From JANSYA01 sp965243385 (GTDB taxonomy: Bacteria > Spirochaetota > Leptospiria > Leptospirales > Leptonemataceae), in assembly GCA_965243385.1 (NCBI GenBank), contig CBDEUV010000002.1:4030001-4094000 (forward strand): a stretch of DNA of 64,000 nucleotides. The letters run 5' to 3'. The notes under the pieces are model-generated. The model ran no database searches. It was given only the letters and a program-made list of their open reading frames with translations, and was not told the origin of the DNA. A program made the translations under genes and the position numbers. Positions 8,054 to 16,821 of the stretch are shown piece by piece (position 1 is the stretch's first letter; each line of letters starts with the position of its first letter).

Positions 8054-11000
8054 ATGTTTTTGCCAACTATTATCAGAGAGTCAACGGTCGAGGCGAGCAT
8101 CCGTTTGAATACGTACCGGGCCATGGCGGCTCTGGGCGGATTCATTTTGCCTCTGTGGGGTTGGCTGCAGTACATCAGCGGAGCGGACGTCAATGAGCCG
8201 CTGGAGATTCGCATTGCGCTTTCGCTGTTCTGTCTGCTCTTTCTCGCCGGCTCGCTCTTCAGCCGGCGTTTCGTATATCGCATCCGTCCGCTCGCCATAG
8301 TGCTGTATTATCTCATTACGGCGTTCGCCGCATCGCTTGCGATTCAAAACGAATTCAGCATGATTACGGCGATGGGCATGCTGCTCGTTTTCGTGGTGGT
8401 CGCCGCGATCCTGGATTCCCGCCGCGAACTGCTTTGTTATGTTATTTTGCATTTGGTATTTGCGTCGGTCGGGCCCTGGACGGCCGAGAATCCCGAAGTG
8501 ACTCCCTGGCTGTACCTGATCAGCACGATCACTGTTATGGGTTTCTCTGTCGCGGTGCACGTGGGCAGATTGAAGAACGAACGCCATCGTCGCAAGGCGG
8601 AGGACCGGTTGCAGCAGGTTCTCGGTCGCCTGGAATCGGAAGTCGCCGAGCGAACGAAAAATCTGCAGCTTTCCAACGAACTGCTCTTGCAGGAGGTCGC
8701 CAATCGGCGTCGCGCGGAAAAATTTCTGCATGCGCGCGGTCGTTTTCTCGAAGGACTGTCGCACGGTCGCGGCAGCCTGGAAGAGCTGCTGGAACATGTC
8801 TTGTTGGTAATCGAAGAGGTCAATGAAGGCATGCTGCCTTCGATTATGCTTCTGGATTCGAGCGCGTCGGCGTTGAATCCGGCCGCGGCCCCCAGCCTGC
8901 CGGATTTCTATCTGGAAGCTTTGCGCGATTTTCCGATCGGACCGGACTCCGGTCTTTGCGGGGCCGCCGTGCATTATCGACGGCCGATGACCAGTGACGA
9001 TCTACATCAGGAAGCTTCCTGCCTGAGCATGCGCCCGCTCTTCGATCGCGCGGGCCTGCGGGCCTGTTGTTCGGTTCCCCTCTTAGATTCCTCCGGCCAG
9101 CCGCTCGGCACGCTGGCCGTATATTACAAAGAAGCGCGAGGACCCGATTCCATCGAAATGGAATTCGTGAAAAGCTGCGCGCATTATATGGCGGCCGCGA
9201 TCGAACGTTATCGCACCAACGAAGCGCTCGAGCTCAGCCGCCGTCGCTATCACATGGCCACCGGAGCCGCGCGCGTCGGCGTTTGGGATCTAAATATTCA
9301 GACAATGGAACTTTATGTGGATCCCATGTTCAAGGAGATCCTCGGTTATCAGGATAGCGCTCAGGATACGATTCCATTGAAGCAGGTGCGCCTGGTGTTG
9401 CCCGACGCGGATCGGCGGGTGCTGATGAAGGCGGCCCGCACGAATATGATCCGATCCAGTCGAGGACTGGCGGTGGAACATCGCGCTCGCTGTCGCGACG
9501 GCAAGCTTCTCTGGCTTTCGACCCGCGGCGCCGCCATACGAGACGAGTCCGGACGGCCGATCCGATTGATGGGTACCGGAACCGATATCACCGGTTTTAA
9601 GACGACCGAGCTCGCCCTGCAGCAAAACGAGGCGAAATTTCGCAGCCTGTCGGAAGCGGCCTTCGAGGGGCTGCTGGTGCTGAAGGGCACGCGGGTTTTG
9701 AACGCGAACGATAAATTCTGCGAGATGTTCGGCTGGCAATCCGAAGACGTATCGGGCCGCGATATCGTCGAGTTCATCGCGAAAGACGACGCGTCCCGGC
9801 TGCGCGCCTGTCTGGAATCTCTGAATTGCGGCGTGATGGAGTTTGTCGCGCAACATAGCTTCGGCGCTTCGTTTCCGGTCGAAATCAACGCATCGAAGTT
9901 CAGTCAGTCCGGAGCGGATTTGCTGGTCGTGGCCTTTCGCGACCTGACCGAGCGGCGCCGCCTGGAGCGTATGACCCTGCAGCTGGATCGTTTTGTACAG
10001 GACGCGAACGGTCCCATCTTTTGCGTCGACTCCGCGGGGGAAGTGCAGGAATGGAACGCGTCACTGGCGCGACTCACAGGTCTCGAGCGGTCGCGCATGC
10101 TGGGCAAATCCATCGTGGAGTTATGCGTGGCCCCGGAAGATCGAGATTCGGTGAACGCGGCTTTTCGCCGGGTGCGCGCCGGCGAGGCGGTCGCGAATTT
10201 CGAGTTTTCGCTCCTGGGTTCGCCCGGGCGCCGATCGCGCGTGCTCATGAACGCTTCGCCCGGGCCCGACCGAAGCGGCGCGATGACGACCATCTGGTGC
10301 ATGGGGCAGGACATCACCGAGCTGAGCGAATATCGCCGACTGTTAGAACAGAAAGTGCTCGAGCGCACTCAGGAACTATTGGGAGCTCTTGAGAAAGAAA
10401 AAGAAATCGGCGATTTGCGATCCCGCTTTGTATCAATGGCTTCGCATGAATTTCGCACCCCGCTCGCGACCATTCAAACGACCGCGGACTTGCTATTACA
10501 TTACGCGGATCGCATCGATCGCGCGAAGTCGAACGAGTATCTGGACAGCATTCTCGCGGAAGTGCTGCATATGACCGAGCTTTTGGATGACATTCTGGTC
10601 TTCGGCCAGGGCGAGGCGGGGAAATTCAATTTTCGCCCCGGCCCGGTCGACCTGCAGGGCCTGTGCGAAGAACTGATTATCAAATTCGCGCGGACTACCG
10701 GCGACGAGGAGCGTTTCGAGCTTTCCTGCGACATTTCCCGGTCGCCATCTCTCGATGAAAAAATGGTGCGCCTGATTCTCTCCAATCTTATATCGAACGC
10801 GATCAAATACTCCCCCGCCGGCTCGCCGATTCGAATTCATATCGGTACGGATGAACGCGCCAGCCGGATTGAAGTCGCCGACAGCGGTATCGGCATCGCC
10901 GAAGAGGATCGGGCGCGCCTGTTTTCTCCGTTTCACCGCGGCGCGAACGTCGGGAATCGCTCCGGCACCGGATTGGGGCTTGCCATTATTAAAATGGCCG

Positions 11001-11134
11001 TCGAGATGCATCGCGGCGAGATCGATTTTGAAACGCGGGAAAACCATGGAACCTGCGTGCGAATTGAATTGCCGCACGCGGCGGTCTTGCCGTTCAGCGC
11101 GATCAGCGCAGAAGAGGAGGTGCTGGCGAAATGA
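8054..11134 (+). CDS. Membrane sensor histidine kinase (GAF, three PAS, HisKA, HATPase)
   Basis: 1026 residues from the ATG at 8054; a TTG 27 nt upstream is in frame. Residues ~15-165 form several transmembrane helices, followed by a coiled coil (~170-215), a GAF domain (~220-385) and three PAS/PAC units (~395-520, 525-645, 650-775). The HisKA H-box is SHEFRTPLATI with phospho-acceptor H798. The ATPase has the N-box (SNAIKYSP) and G-boxes (DSGIGIAEEDRARLF and GTGLGLAI). There is no receiver domain of its own. The stop overlaps the next gene's ATG by 4 nt, so the three genes 8.0-13.1 kb are translationally linked. The signal is unknown. Confidence 0.93.
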   Translation: MFLPTIIRESTVEASIRLNTYRAMAALGGFILPLWGWLQYISGADVNEPLEIRIALSLFCLLFLAGSLFSRRFVYRIRPLAIVLYYLITAFAASLAIQNEFSMITAMGMLLVFVVVAAILDSRRELLCYVILHLVFASVGPWTAENPEVTPWLYLISTITVMGFSVAVHVGRLKNERHRRKAEDRLQQVLGRLESEVAERTKNLQLSNELLLQEVANRRRAEKFLHARGRFLEGLSHGRGSLEELLEHVLLVIEEVNEGMLPSIMLLDSSASALNPAAAPSLPDFYLEALRDFPIGPDSGLCGAAVHYRRPMTSDDLHQEASCLSMRPLFDRAGLRACCSVPLLDSSGQPLGTLAVYYKEARGPDSIEMEFVKSCAHYMAAAIERYRTNEALELSRRRYHMATGAARVGVWDLNIQTMELYVDPMFKEILGYQDSAQDTIPLKQVRLVLPDADRRVLMKAARTNMIRSSRGLAVEHRARCRDGKLLWLSTRGAAIRDESGRPIRLMGTGTDITGFKTTELALQQNEAKFRSLSEAAFEGLLVLKGTRVLNANDKFCEMFGWQSEDVSGRDIVEFIAKDDASRLRACLESLNCGVMEFVAQHSFGASFPVEINASKFSQSGADLLVVAFRDLTERRRLERMTLQLDRFVQDANGPIFCVDSAGEVQEWNASLARLTGLERSRMLGKSIVELCVAPEDRDSVNAAFRRVRAGEAVANFEFSLLGSPGRRSRVLMNASPGPDRSGAMTTIWCMGQDITELSEYRRLLEQKVLERTQELLGALEKEKEIGDLRSRFVSMASHEFRTPLATIQTTADLLLHYADRIDRAKSNEYLDSILAEVLHMTELLDDILVFGQGEAGKFNFRPGPVDLQGLCEELIIKFARTTGDEERFELSCDISRSPSLDEKMVRLILSNLISNAIKYSPAGSPIRIHIGTDERASRIEVADSGIGIAEEDRARLFSPFHRGANVGNRSGTGLGLAIIKMAVEMHRGEIDFETRENHGTCVRIELPHAAVLPFSAISAEEEVLAK

Positions 11135-12429
11135 AGACGAGCGAATCAAGAGTCGCGCCCGGGAGTCGCGCGTCCGCTTTTCAGGCGACGAATTCTCTCA
11201 GGGCGGGAATCGGCGTGGCGGGCGGAATCGCGGGCTCCGGCACGCCGCCGGAGCCCGGACGCATACTGATCGTCGAAGATACGGAACTGCTTCTGGATCG
11301 CCTGGCCCAGTTCTTGTGTTTCGAAGGGCACTCCGTCCAGACCGCTCTCAACGGGCTGGAGGCGGTAGCGGCAGTAGCGCAGTGCGCCCCCGACGTGATT
11401 CTCTGCGACGTATTGATGCCGGGGATGGACGGTTACGAATTCAGTCGGCGAATCAAAAGCGACCCCGATACGGAGCATATTCCGATCATTATGATTTCAG
11501 CCCGCGGGCAGCGCGAAGAAGTCGTCCGTGGTCTTGAGTTCGCCGAAGAGTATGTTAAGAAGCCGATCGATTTGCGGGAACTGAAGGCGCGGGTCGAGTC
11601 CATGCTGCGACTCAAGCGGGCCCAGGACGCGGTGCGCGCCGCCAACGAAGACCTCGAGGCGGAGGTGCGTCGCCGGACGGCCCGGCTTCGACTGAGCAAT
11701 ATGCGTCTGGCGCGCGAAGTGCGCCGGCGCGAGGCGAGCGAAACCGCGGTGCGCAACCTGACCCATCGCATCATTACTGTGCGCGAAGACGAACGCGGAG
11801 CACTGGCGATGGATATGCACGACGATGTCGGGCAGTGTCTGCTCGCCGCGAAGCTGGATCTGCAGGCGAGTTTCGCGCGTCTGGCAGGAAAGATCGACGT
11901 GGCGGACGACGCGGCCCGCATCCTGGAACGCGTGGACGCGATCACGCTCCGCATTCGTCAGATGTCGCACAGCCTGAGCCCGATCGGACTGCGCAATCTG
12001 GGTCTGCAGGACGCCATCGAAAACATGGTGCAGATGATGCGGGAGTCCTGTCCCGACGTGACGATCGAAACCCGCCTTGAGCATCTCGACGATTTCTTTC
12101 CCGACGCCTGGGACGTGAATCTATATCGCATCGTTCAGGAAAGCCTGAGCAACGCCGTGCGACACTCAGGCGCGAATCATATCGTGGTCTCCGACCAGCT
12201 GCTGACGGAAGGCGGGCTTACGGTGCGCATTCGCGACGACGGCGACGGCTTCGAAATGGGTGCCGGGGACGGCATCGGATTATTCGTCATGAAAGAAAGA
12301 GCCCAACTGGCGGGCGGAGAGTGCCGGATTAAATCCTGGCCACTGAATTCACAATCAAACGCCGATTCGAATGGCGTAGAAAAAGGTACGGAGGTTCAAA
12401 TTGATTTCACAACAATTAGAAGAAACTAA
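11131..12429 (+). CDS. Response regulator - HisKA_3 histidine kinase hybrid
   Basis: 432 residues. The receiver domain (~45-165) has the phospho-acceptor D93 in VILCDVLMPGMDG and the conserved KKP lysine. A coiled coil (~165-210) leads to a HisKA_3 dimerisation domain with H230 (AMDMHDDVGQ) and a NarX-type ATPase (ESLSNAVRHSG, then RDDGDGF). The order receiver-then-kinase suggests a relay: the upstream kinase phosphorylates D93, which tunes this kinase, which in turn phosphorylates the NarL-type regulator downstream. It overlaps both neighbours. Confidence 0.92.
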   Translation: MKTSESRVAPGSRASAFQATNSLRAGIGVAGGIAGSGTPPEPGRILIVEDTELLLDRLAQFLCFEGHSVQTALNGLEAVAAVAQCAPDVILCDVLMPGMDGYEFSRRIKSDPDTEHIPIIMISARGQREEVVRGLEFAEEYVKKPIDLRELKARVESMLRLKRAQDAVRAANEDLEAEVRRRTARLRLSNMRLAREVRRREASETAVRNLTHRIITVREDERGALAMDMHDDVGQCLLAAKLDLQASFARLAGKIDVADDAARILERVDAITLRIRQMSHSLSPIGLRNLGLQDAIENMVQMMRESCPDVTIETRLEHLDDFFPDAWDVNLYRIVQESLSNAVRHSGANHIVVSDQLLTEGGLTVRIRDDGDGFEMGAGDGIGLFVMKERAQLAGGECRIKSWPLNSQSNADSNGVEKGTEVQIDFTTIRRN

Positions 12430-13075
12430 AACTGGATTAAAGACGACGCGCATCGTGATCGCGGACGATCACGCGATCTTTCGTGCGGGGCTGCGGCAGT
12501 TGATCGCAGGAGTCGCGGATTTTGAAATCGTCGGCGAAGCGGCGAACGGTTCCGAGCTTTTGAATGTGCTCGACCGGGTCGACTGCGACCTGGTGATTCT
12601 CGATCTGTCAATGCCGGAATTGGACGGACTAAAAGCTATCGACGTGATCAGGGAGCGGCACGTTGGAATCGAGGTCCTGGTCCTGACCATGCATCGGGAT
12701 CGCGAGTATTTCAGTCGGGCCATTTCGCGAGGCGTCAGCGGCTATCTCCTGAAAGACGACGTATTCGACGAGCTCGCCGCGGCGATCCGCGATATTCGCG
12801 CGGGCCGCAAGAGATACTCCAGCGCCATCCAGGAGCAGGTGATGGAGGATTACGCGACCATTCGCGAAAATGAAATCGCCCTGGATCTGCTTTCGCGCCG
12901 CGAACTGGAAGTGCTCAAGCTGATCGCGTCGGGTATGATGAACAAAGACATCGCCGCGGAATTGAAGATCAGTATTCGCACGGTGGAATCGCACCGGGCG
13001 AAGATCATGGATAAGCTCGATTTGCGTAACGTGGCTGAACTGGTGCGTTTCGCGGTCGCGCGCGCGCTGGTATAA
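12401..13075 (+). CDS. NarL/LuxR-family response regulator
   Basis: 224 residues. The receiver has D68 in LVILDLSMPELDG. The LuxR helix-turn-helix at the C-terminus reads LSRRELEVLKLIASGM and SIRTVESHRAKIMDKL. The start is a TTG at 12401, chosen because GGAGG lies 6 nt upstream and the receiver fold needs residues from about 15 on. The gene therefore overlaps the hybrid kinase by 29 nt. It is the likely DNA-binding output of the cascade. Confidence 0.92.
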   Translation: MISQQLEETKTGLKTTRIVIADDHAIFRAGLRQLIAGVADFEIVGEAANGSELLNVLDRVDCDLVILDLSMPELDGLKAIDVIRERHVGIEVLVLTMHRDREYFSRAISRGVSGYLLKDDVFDELAAAIRDIRAGRKRYSSAIQEQVMEDYATIRENEIALDLLSRRELEVLKLIASGMMNKDIAAELKISIRTVESHRAKIMDKLDLRNVAELVRFAVARALV

Positions 13076-13127
13076 GCCCGGGAGCCCGCACCCGCTGTGT
13101 GCGTGAGAATGCGAGCGCGTTCAGCGC

Positions 13128-13149
13128 GCACGGGCGCAGCGCCCCGTGC
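13128..13149. terminator. Hairpin between convergent regulator and phosphatase genes
   Basis: GCACG-GGCG-CAG-CGCC-C-CGTGC forms a 9-bp stem with one bulge between the stops at 13075 (plus) and 13159 (minus). No T tract follows on either side, so termination by it is uncertain. Confidence 0.4.
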
Positions 13150-13158
13150 AGCTGAGCG

Positions 13159-15123
13159 TCAGGGAACAAGGACCGTAATCACAGTCAGGTCGTCGCCAAC
13201 CGGCGCGCCCTTTCGAAATTCGTGTGCGTCCGCGACGATGGCTGCCGCGAATTCATGCGCCGTCCTTGTGCTGGCGGCGTGGCGCAGGGCGCTCTGTCGC
13301 AGACGTTCGGGGCCGTAGAATTCTTCCGACCCCGGACCGGACACGGGCGCGCGGATTTCTTCGATGCCGTCCGAAAACATCAGCAGCCGGTCCCCGGAAC
13401 GCAACGGCAGGCGCACTTCTACGTAGCGCGCGCCTTCGAAGGCGCCGATCACGGCGCCTCTGGCTTTGAGTTCCTGGAATTCGCCCGCGCTGAACAGGTA
13501 CTGTTCGGGATGACCGCCGCTTGCGACGCGCAGTTCGGATTTTTGAATATCGAGTTCGATGAGCGTGCAGGTGAAAAACGCATTCAAACTGGCGAAGCGG
13601 CGAATATAAGCGAGATTCAGATCGCGCAACAAATCGTTCAGTGGAGCGTCGCGCTCGCGCAGCCGTTCGTATTCGTTCTTAATCAGCATGGTGTTCAGCG
13701 CGGCCTGAACGCCGTGGCCGGTCGCGTCGGCCAGAAACAACCGTAAACATCCCGGCGTGATTTCGTGAATATCGTAAATATCGCCGCCGACCTGAATCAT
13801 CGGCTCGAAGTGTACGGCGATTTCAAATTCCCCGGCCGATTGCGGGTCGGGCAACAGGCTGCGCTGCACTCTCCGCGCCAGCTCCAGGTCCTGCGAAAGC
13901 ACCGCCAGGGTTTGCGAAAGCCGCGCTTCAGCTTCAGCTTTTTCTTCGTATCGCAGGCGGTTGAGTTCGGCTTCGTTCTCGGCGTTCTCAACTCGCAGGC
14001 GAATCTGCAGAGTGTTTAACTTAAACTGGCTCTCGTTGTTGCGAACCGTTTCTTTGATGCGCTGGTACTCTCGCGTATGTAAAAAAGCTTCTTCGAAATT
14101 TCCGTGAGCCGCGTAGACTTCGCCGAGCAGCTCGTGCACCCGCCAGGTGATGGGCAGCGCCTCCGAATTCTCAAGTATTCGTAGAGCTTCGCGCAATTCG
14201 CGGGTCGCCTCCTCGGGTTGGCCGGTGTCGAAGGCCAGGCGACCGAGGCTCAGCCGGGTTTCGGCTTCGATGTTTTTATTGGGCACGGCGCTGGTAAAGG
14301 CCAGACAGCGTCGATGGCAATCGAGCGCTTCGTCGATGCGGCCGGCGGCCTGGTAGATCCGGCCGATTTCCATGAGCGCGCTGGCGACGCCGAGAGCCAG
14401 GCCGATCTCTTCGGCGATGCGTTTGCTTTCATGCAGGCTTTCGAGCGCCCGCGCGGTTTCGCCGATTTTGTCCAGGAATCCCCCCAGTACGAAGAGCACC
14501 CGGCTTGCGCCCGCGGGATGATCGATGGCCTGGAAGATTTCGAAAGCCGCTTCCAGCCGGCCGCGGGCCTGATCATCGTCGTCGATGGCCATATAAATCA
14601 TGCCCATATTGTAGAGCGACCAGGCTTCGCCGCGCCGCCATCCAATTTCGCGCGCGACCTCGTTGTATTCGACCGCGAGTTCCAGCGCGCGCTCGTAATT
14701 GCCTATATAATTGTAGCAGTTGCTTGTGATGTCAGTGGCCGTCGCGTAGCCGTAGCGATCGCCCAGCTCCCGAAAGAGATTGCGGGCGCCGCGGCCGAGA
14801 GTCAACGCCCGGCGCAGACGCGTTTTGACCAGGCAGTCGTAGGCCTGGGTGCGCACGGCCGCCGCGATTCCGGGCTGATATTCAGCCCCGCGGGCCAGGC
14901 GCAGGGCTTCTTTGCACAGCGCGCGGCTGCGGGGCGGGTCCAGCAGCGCGAGTTCCCAGGCCAGCTGATTCAGGAGGTCCATGCGGGTCAGAGAGCAATC
15001 GTCCGGGGGAAAACCGGCCAGACGGCTTTCGAGCTCTGGAACCGAAACGTCCATCATCACCTGCTGAGCATTCGAAAAGCCCTGGAATCGAGAAAGCCTT
15101 TTCCCGGATCCGGGGGCGTGCAT
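13159..15123 (-). CDS. TPR-repeat SpoIIE/PP2C-type serine phosphatase
   Basis: 654 residues. The N-terminal ~380 residues are TPR repeats (for example AWSLYNMGMIYMAIDDDDQA and SALMEIGRIYQAAGRIDEAL). A coiled coil (~385-425) follows, then a SpoIIE/RsbU phosphatase with metal-binding GGDIYDI, LADATGHGVQAAL, FSDGIEE and GDDLTVITV. Such enzymes dephosphorylate STAS antagonists in partner switching; the STAS gene at 3.2 kb is a candidate substrate, though not adjacent. Start uncertain: ATG at 15123, or ATG at 15057 preceded by AGCAGG. Its promoter lies next to MarR-type operators. Confidence 0.88.
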   Translation of the reverse strand: MHAPGSGKRLSRFQGFSNAQQVMMDVSVPELESRLAGFPPDDCSLTRMDLLNQLAWELALLDPPRSRALCKEALRLARGAEYQPGIAAAVRTQAYDCLVKTRLRRALTLGRGARNLFRELGDRYGYATATDITSNCYNYIGNYERALELAVEYNEVAREIGWRRGEAWSLYNMGMIYMAIDDDDQARGRLEAAFEIFQAIDHPAGASRVLFVLGGFLDKIGETARALESLHESKRIAEEIGLALGVASALMEIGRIYQAAGRIDEALDCHRRCLAFTSAVPNKNIEAETRLSLGRLAFDTGQPEEATRELREALRILENSEALPITWRVHELLGEVYAAHGNFEEAFLHTREYQRIKETVRNNESQFKLNTLQIRLRVENAENEAELNRLRYEEKAEAEARLSQTLAVLSQDLELARRVQRSLLPDPQSAGEFEIAVHFEPMIQVGGDIYDIHEITPGCLRLFLADATGHGVQAALNTMLIKNEYERLRERDAPLNDLLRDLNLAYIRRFASLNAFFTCTLIELDIQKSELRVASGGHPEQYLFSAGEFQELKARGAVIGAFEGARYVEVRLPLRSGDRLLMFSDGIEEIRAPVSGPGSEEFYGPERLRQSALRHAASTRTAHEFAAAIVADAHEFRKGAPVGDDLTVITVLVP

Positions 15124-15134
15124 TCCGTTTTTTT

Positions 15135-15163
15135 GACAATCCAGTTGACAAGATTGTTGTCAA
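15135..15163. promoter_or_regulatory. MarR-type operator pair in the marR/phosphatase divergent promoter
   Basis: TTGACAA-GATTG-TTGTCAA (15145-15163) is a perfect 7-5-7 dyad. An overlapping site GACAA-TCCAG-TTGAC (15135-15149) is centred 12 bp away. The core GACAA-N5-TTGTC recurs twice upstream of the hydroxylase gene at 15811, so this is probably the binding site of the adjacent MarR protein. Confidence 0.7.
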
Positions 15164-15178
15164 GTCAGAGAAGGCATT

Positions 15179-15640
15179 GTGGCACAGACGCCTGTAGAAC
15201 GTTTGATGAACGAAATCCGCGTGGGTTTCCACACCCTGGTCGAGGCCTACGAATGCGTGCACGCCGACGAAGAGATTACCGTCGGCATGCGGGCCGTGCT
15301 GGAATTCGTCGATCGGGAAGGGCCACGTACGGTGCCGGACATCGCCCGGGCTCGCCGGGTTTCGCGGCAGCATATCCAGACGCTGGCGAATCCGCTGGCG
15401 GAGCGGGGTCTGGTGGAATTCGCCGAGAACCCCCGCCATCAGCGCTCGCCGCTCGTAAGCTTAACTGTTCCGGGCCAGAGTTTAATTACGCGGATGCGGG
15501 CGCGCGAGGCCGAATTTCTGAAAAGCGTCCGGCTGCGACCCGGCACCCGGGATCTCGAGTCCGCCGCGGAAATTCTGCGCATGTTTCGAGAGGACCTGGT
15601 CGCAGGAATTCGCCGGGCCGGAGCCGGCGATTCGGATTAG
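15179..15640 (+). CDS. MarR-family transcriptional regulator
   Basis: 153 residues from a GTG at 15179 with GAGAAGG just upstream. The winged helix-turn-helix is clear: REGPRTVPDIARARRVSRQHIQTLANPLAERGLVEF, wing NPRHQRSPLVSLT. Flanking helices would form the dimer interface. The repeated GACAA-N5-TTGTC dyads in its own promoter and before the hydroxylase suggest autorepression and control of that gene, possibly with a lipid or aromatic ligand. An intrinsic terminator follows. Confidence 0.88.
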   Translation: MAQTPVERLMNEIRVGFHTLVEAYECVHADEEITVGMRAVLEFVDREGPRTVPDIARARRVSRQHIQTLANPLAERGLVEFAENPRHQRSPLVSLTVPGQSLITRMRAREAEFLKSVRLRPGTRDLESAAEILRMFREDLVAGIRRAGAGDSD

Positions 15641-15670
15641 ATAGCCGGCGAGCGGCGTGATCATTGATTC

Positions 15671-15695
15671 GAAGGCCGCAACCGGCCTTTTTATT
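15671..15695 (+). terminator. Intrinsic terminator after marR
   Basis: AAGGCCG-CAAC-CGGCCTT (15672-15689), a 7-bp perfect stem, runs into TTTATT. It separates marR from the operators of the next gene. Confidence 0.75.
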
Positions 15696-15715
15696 CGTCA
15701 CGCTGTCGGCCGAAT

Positions 15716-15750
15716 GACAATATTATTGTCTGTATGACAGGTTGATTGTC
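15716..15750. promoter_or_regulatory. Tandem MarR-type operators before the hydroxylase gene
   Basis: GACAA-TATTA-TTGTC (15716-15730) and GACAG-GTTGA-TTGTC (15736-15750) share the dyad seen before marR. Their centres are exactly 20 bp apart, close to two helical turns, which would allow two dimers on one DNA face. They end 60 nt before the hydroxylase ATG. Confidence 0.7.
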
Positions 15751-15810
15751 GCTTCGAAGCGCTGCCCGGCCTGCGCGAAAGACTGAATACAATGTGTAAG
15801 AGGAAGTAGA

Positions 15811-16650
15811 ATGGAAACGATCATCCCATGGATACTGGCGAACGGCGAGGACCTGCAGTTCGTTGTTTTTTTCGGCGCGATTGTCGCGCTGGGAATTCTG
15901 GAAACGCTCTCCCCCGGGCGGGCGGAATCTCCCCGCCGGCCGTTGCGCTGGACGAATAATTTCATTTTGACGGCGCTGAATATCGTCGCGCTGGGTGCGC
16001 TGCCTCTGTCGGGCCTGATCGCCGCGGCATACGCGGAGTCGCGCAATATCGGCCTGTTGAACGAATATGGAGCGCCCGCCTGGCTCGCGTTAGTTGTTAC
16101 GTTGTTGGCGCGAAGCTTTGTGTCGTACATCGTGCATCTTTGCAATCATCATATCCCGCTGCTGTGGCGTCTGCACCGCGTACACCACTCGGATCCAGTG
16201 CTCGATATTTCAACGACCGTTCGCTTTCACCCCGCCGAGCTTGCGGTTTCCGCTCTGCCGACTCTGGCGATGATCGTCGCGCTGGGTCTGCCCGCCTGGG
16301 CGCTCTTAATCTACGAAGTGCTCGATGCGGGCGTCAATGTTTTCACGCATGCGAATGTACGGCTGCCGGATCGCCTGGACCGAGCTTTGCGAGTCGTGCT
16401 GGTTACGCCGGCCATGCATCGCGTACACCATTCGGCGCGCATGTCCGAAACGAATTCGAATTACGGCGCGGTGTTTTCATTCTGGGATCGCCTGTGCGGA
16501 ACCCTGGTTACGCGGACTCCTCTTGAGCTGGATCGCATGCCGCTGGGATTGGAGTACTGGGGCGAGGATCGTCACCAGCGATTCTGGTGGCTGCTCGTCT
16601 CGCCTTTTGCGCAGGCCGGCACTGTTGCGACAAAACCTTTGCCGCGCTGA
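15811..16650 (+). CDS. Membrane fatty acid hydroxylase / sterol desaturase family protein
   Basis: 279 residues with four or five hydrophobic segments and the full di-iron histidine set: HLCNHH (HxxxHH), HRVHH (HxxHH), a mid-membrane H-A-N, and HRVHHS. Enzymes of this family hydroxylate or desaturate lipid chains using O2 and two irons at the inner membrane. AGAGGAAG precedes the ATG. The tandem MarR operators immediately upstream make it the probable target of the neighbouring regulator. The substrate is not predictable from sequence. Confidence 0.88.
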   Translation: METIIPWILANGEDLQFVVFFGAIVALGILETLSPGRAESPRRPLRWTNNFILTALNIVALGALPLSGLIAAAYAESRNIGLLNEYGAPAWLALVVTLLARSFVSYIVHLCNHHIPLLWRLHRVHHSDPVLDISTTVRFHPAELAVSALPTLAMIVALGLPAWALLIYEVLDAGVNVFTHANVRLPDRLDRALRVVLVTPAMHRVHHSARMSETNSNYGAVFSFWDRLCGTLVTRTPLELDRMPLGLEYWGEDRHQRFWWLLVSPFAQAGTVATKPLPR

Positions 16651-16821
16651 CGGTCTTTTCCGAAAGCTGCGTACAAAGCGGCGTGGCTGCGCGACAATTG
16701 AGCAGTGGAGCCGGTAGATCTGTCGTAGCTTTTGCGCGAGATGTGCCGCTTGCAATGTTAAAAGAATGTTAGCTTCCCTGAAAGATGTGGCCCGAAACTA
16801 TTTGCATCGTCTCATGGTAAT

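Noticed and set aside
14218..15660. 480-codon plus-strand open frame
   Set aside because: It is antisense to the TPR-SpoIIE phosphatase and runs through the marR gene and operators. It has no domain and comes from GC-rich third-position bias.
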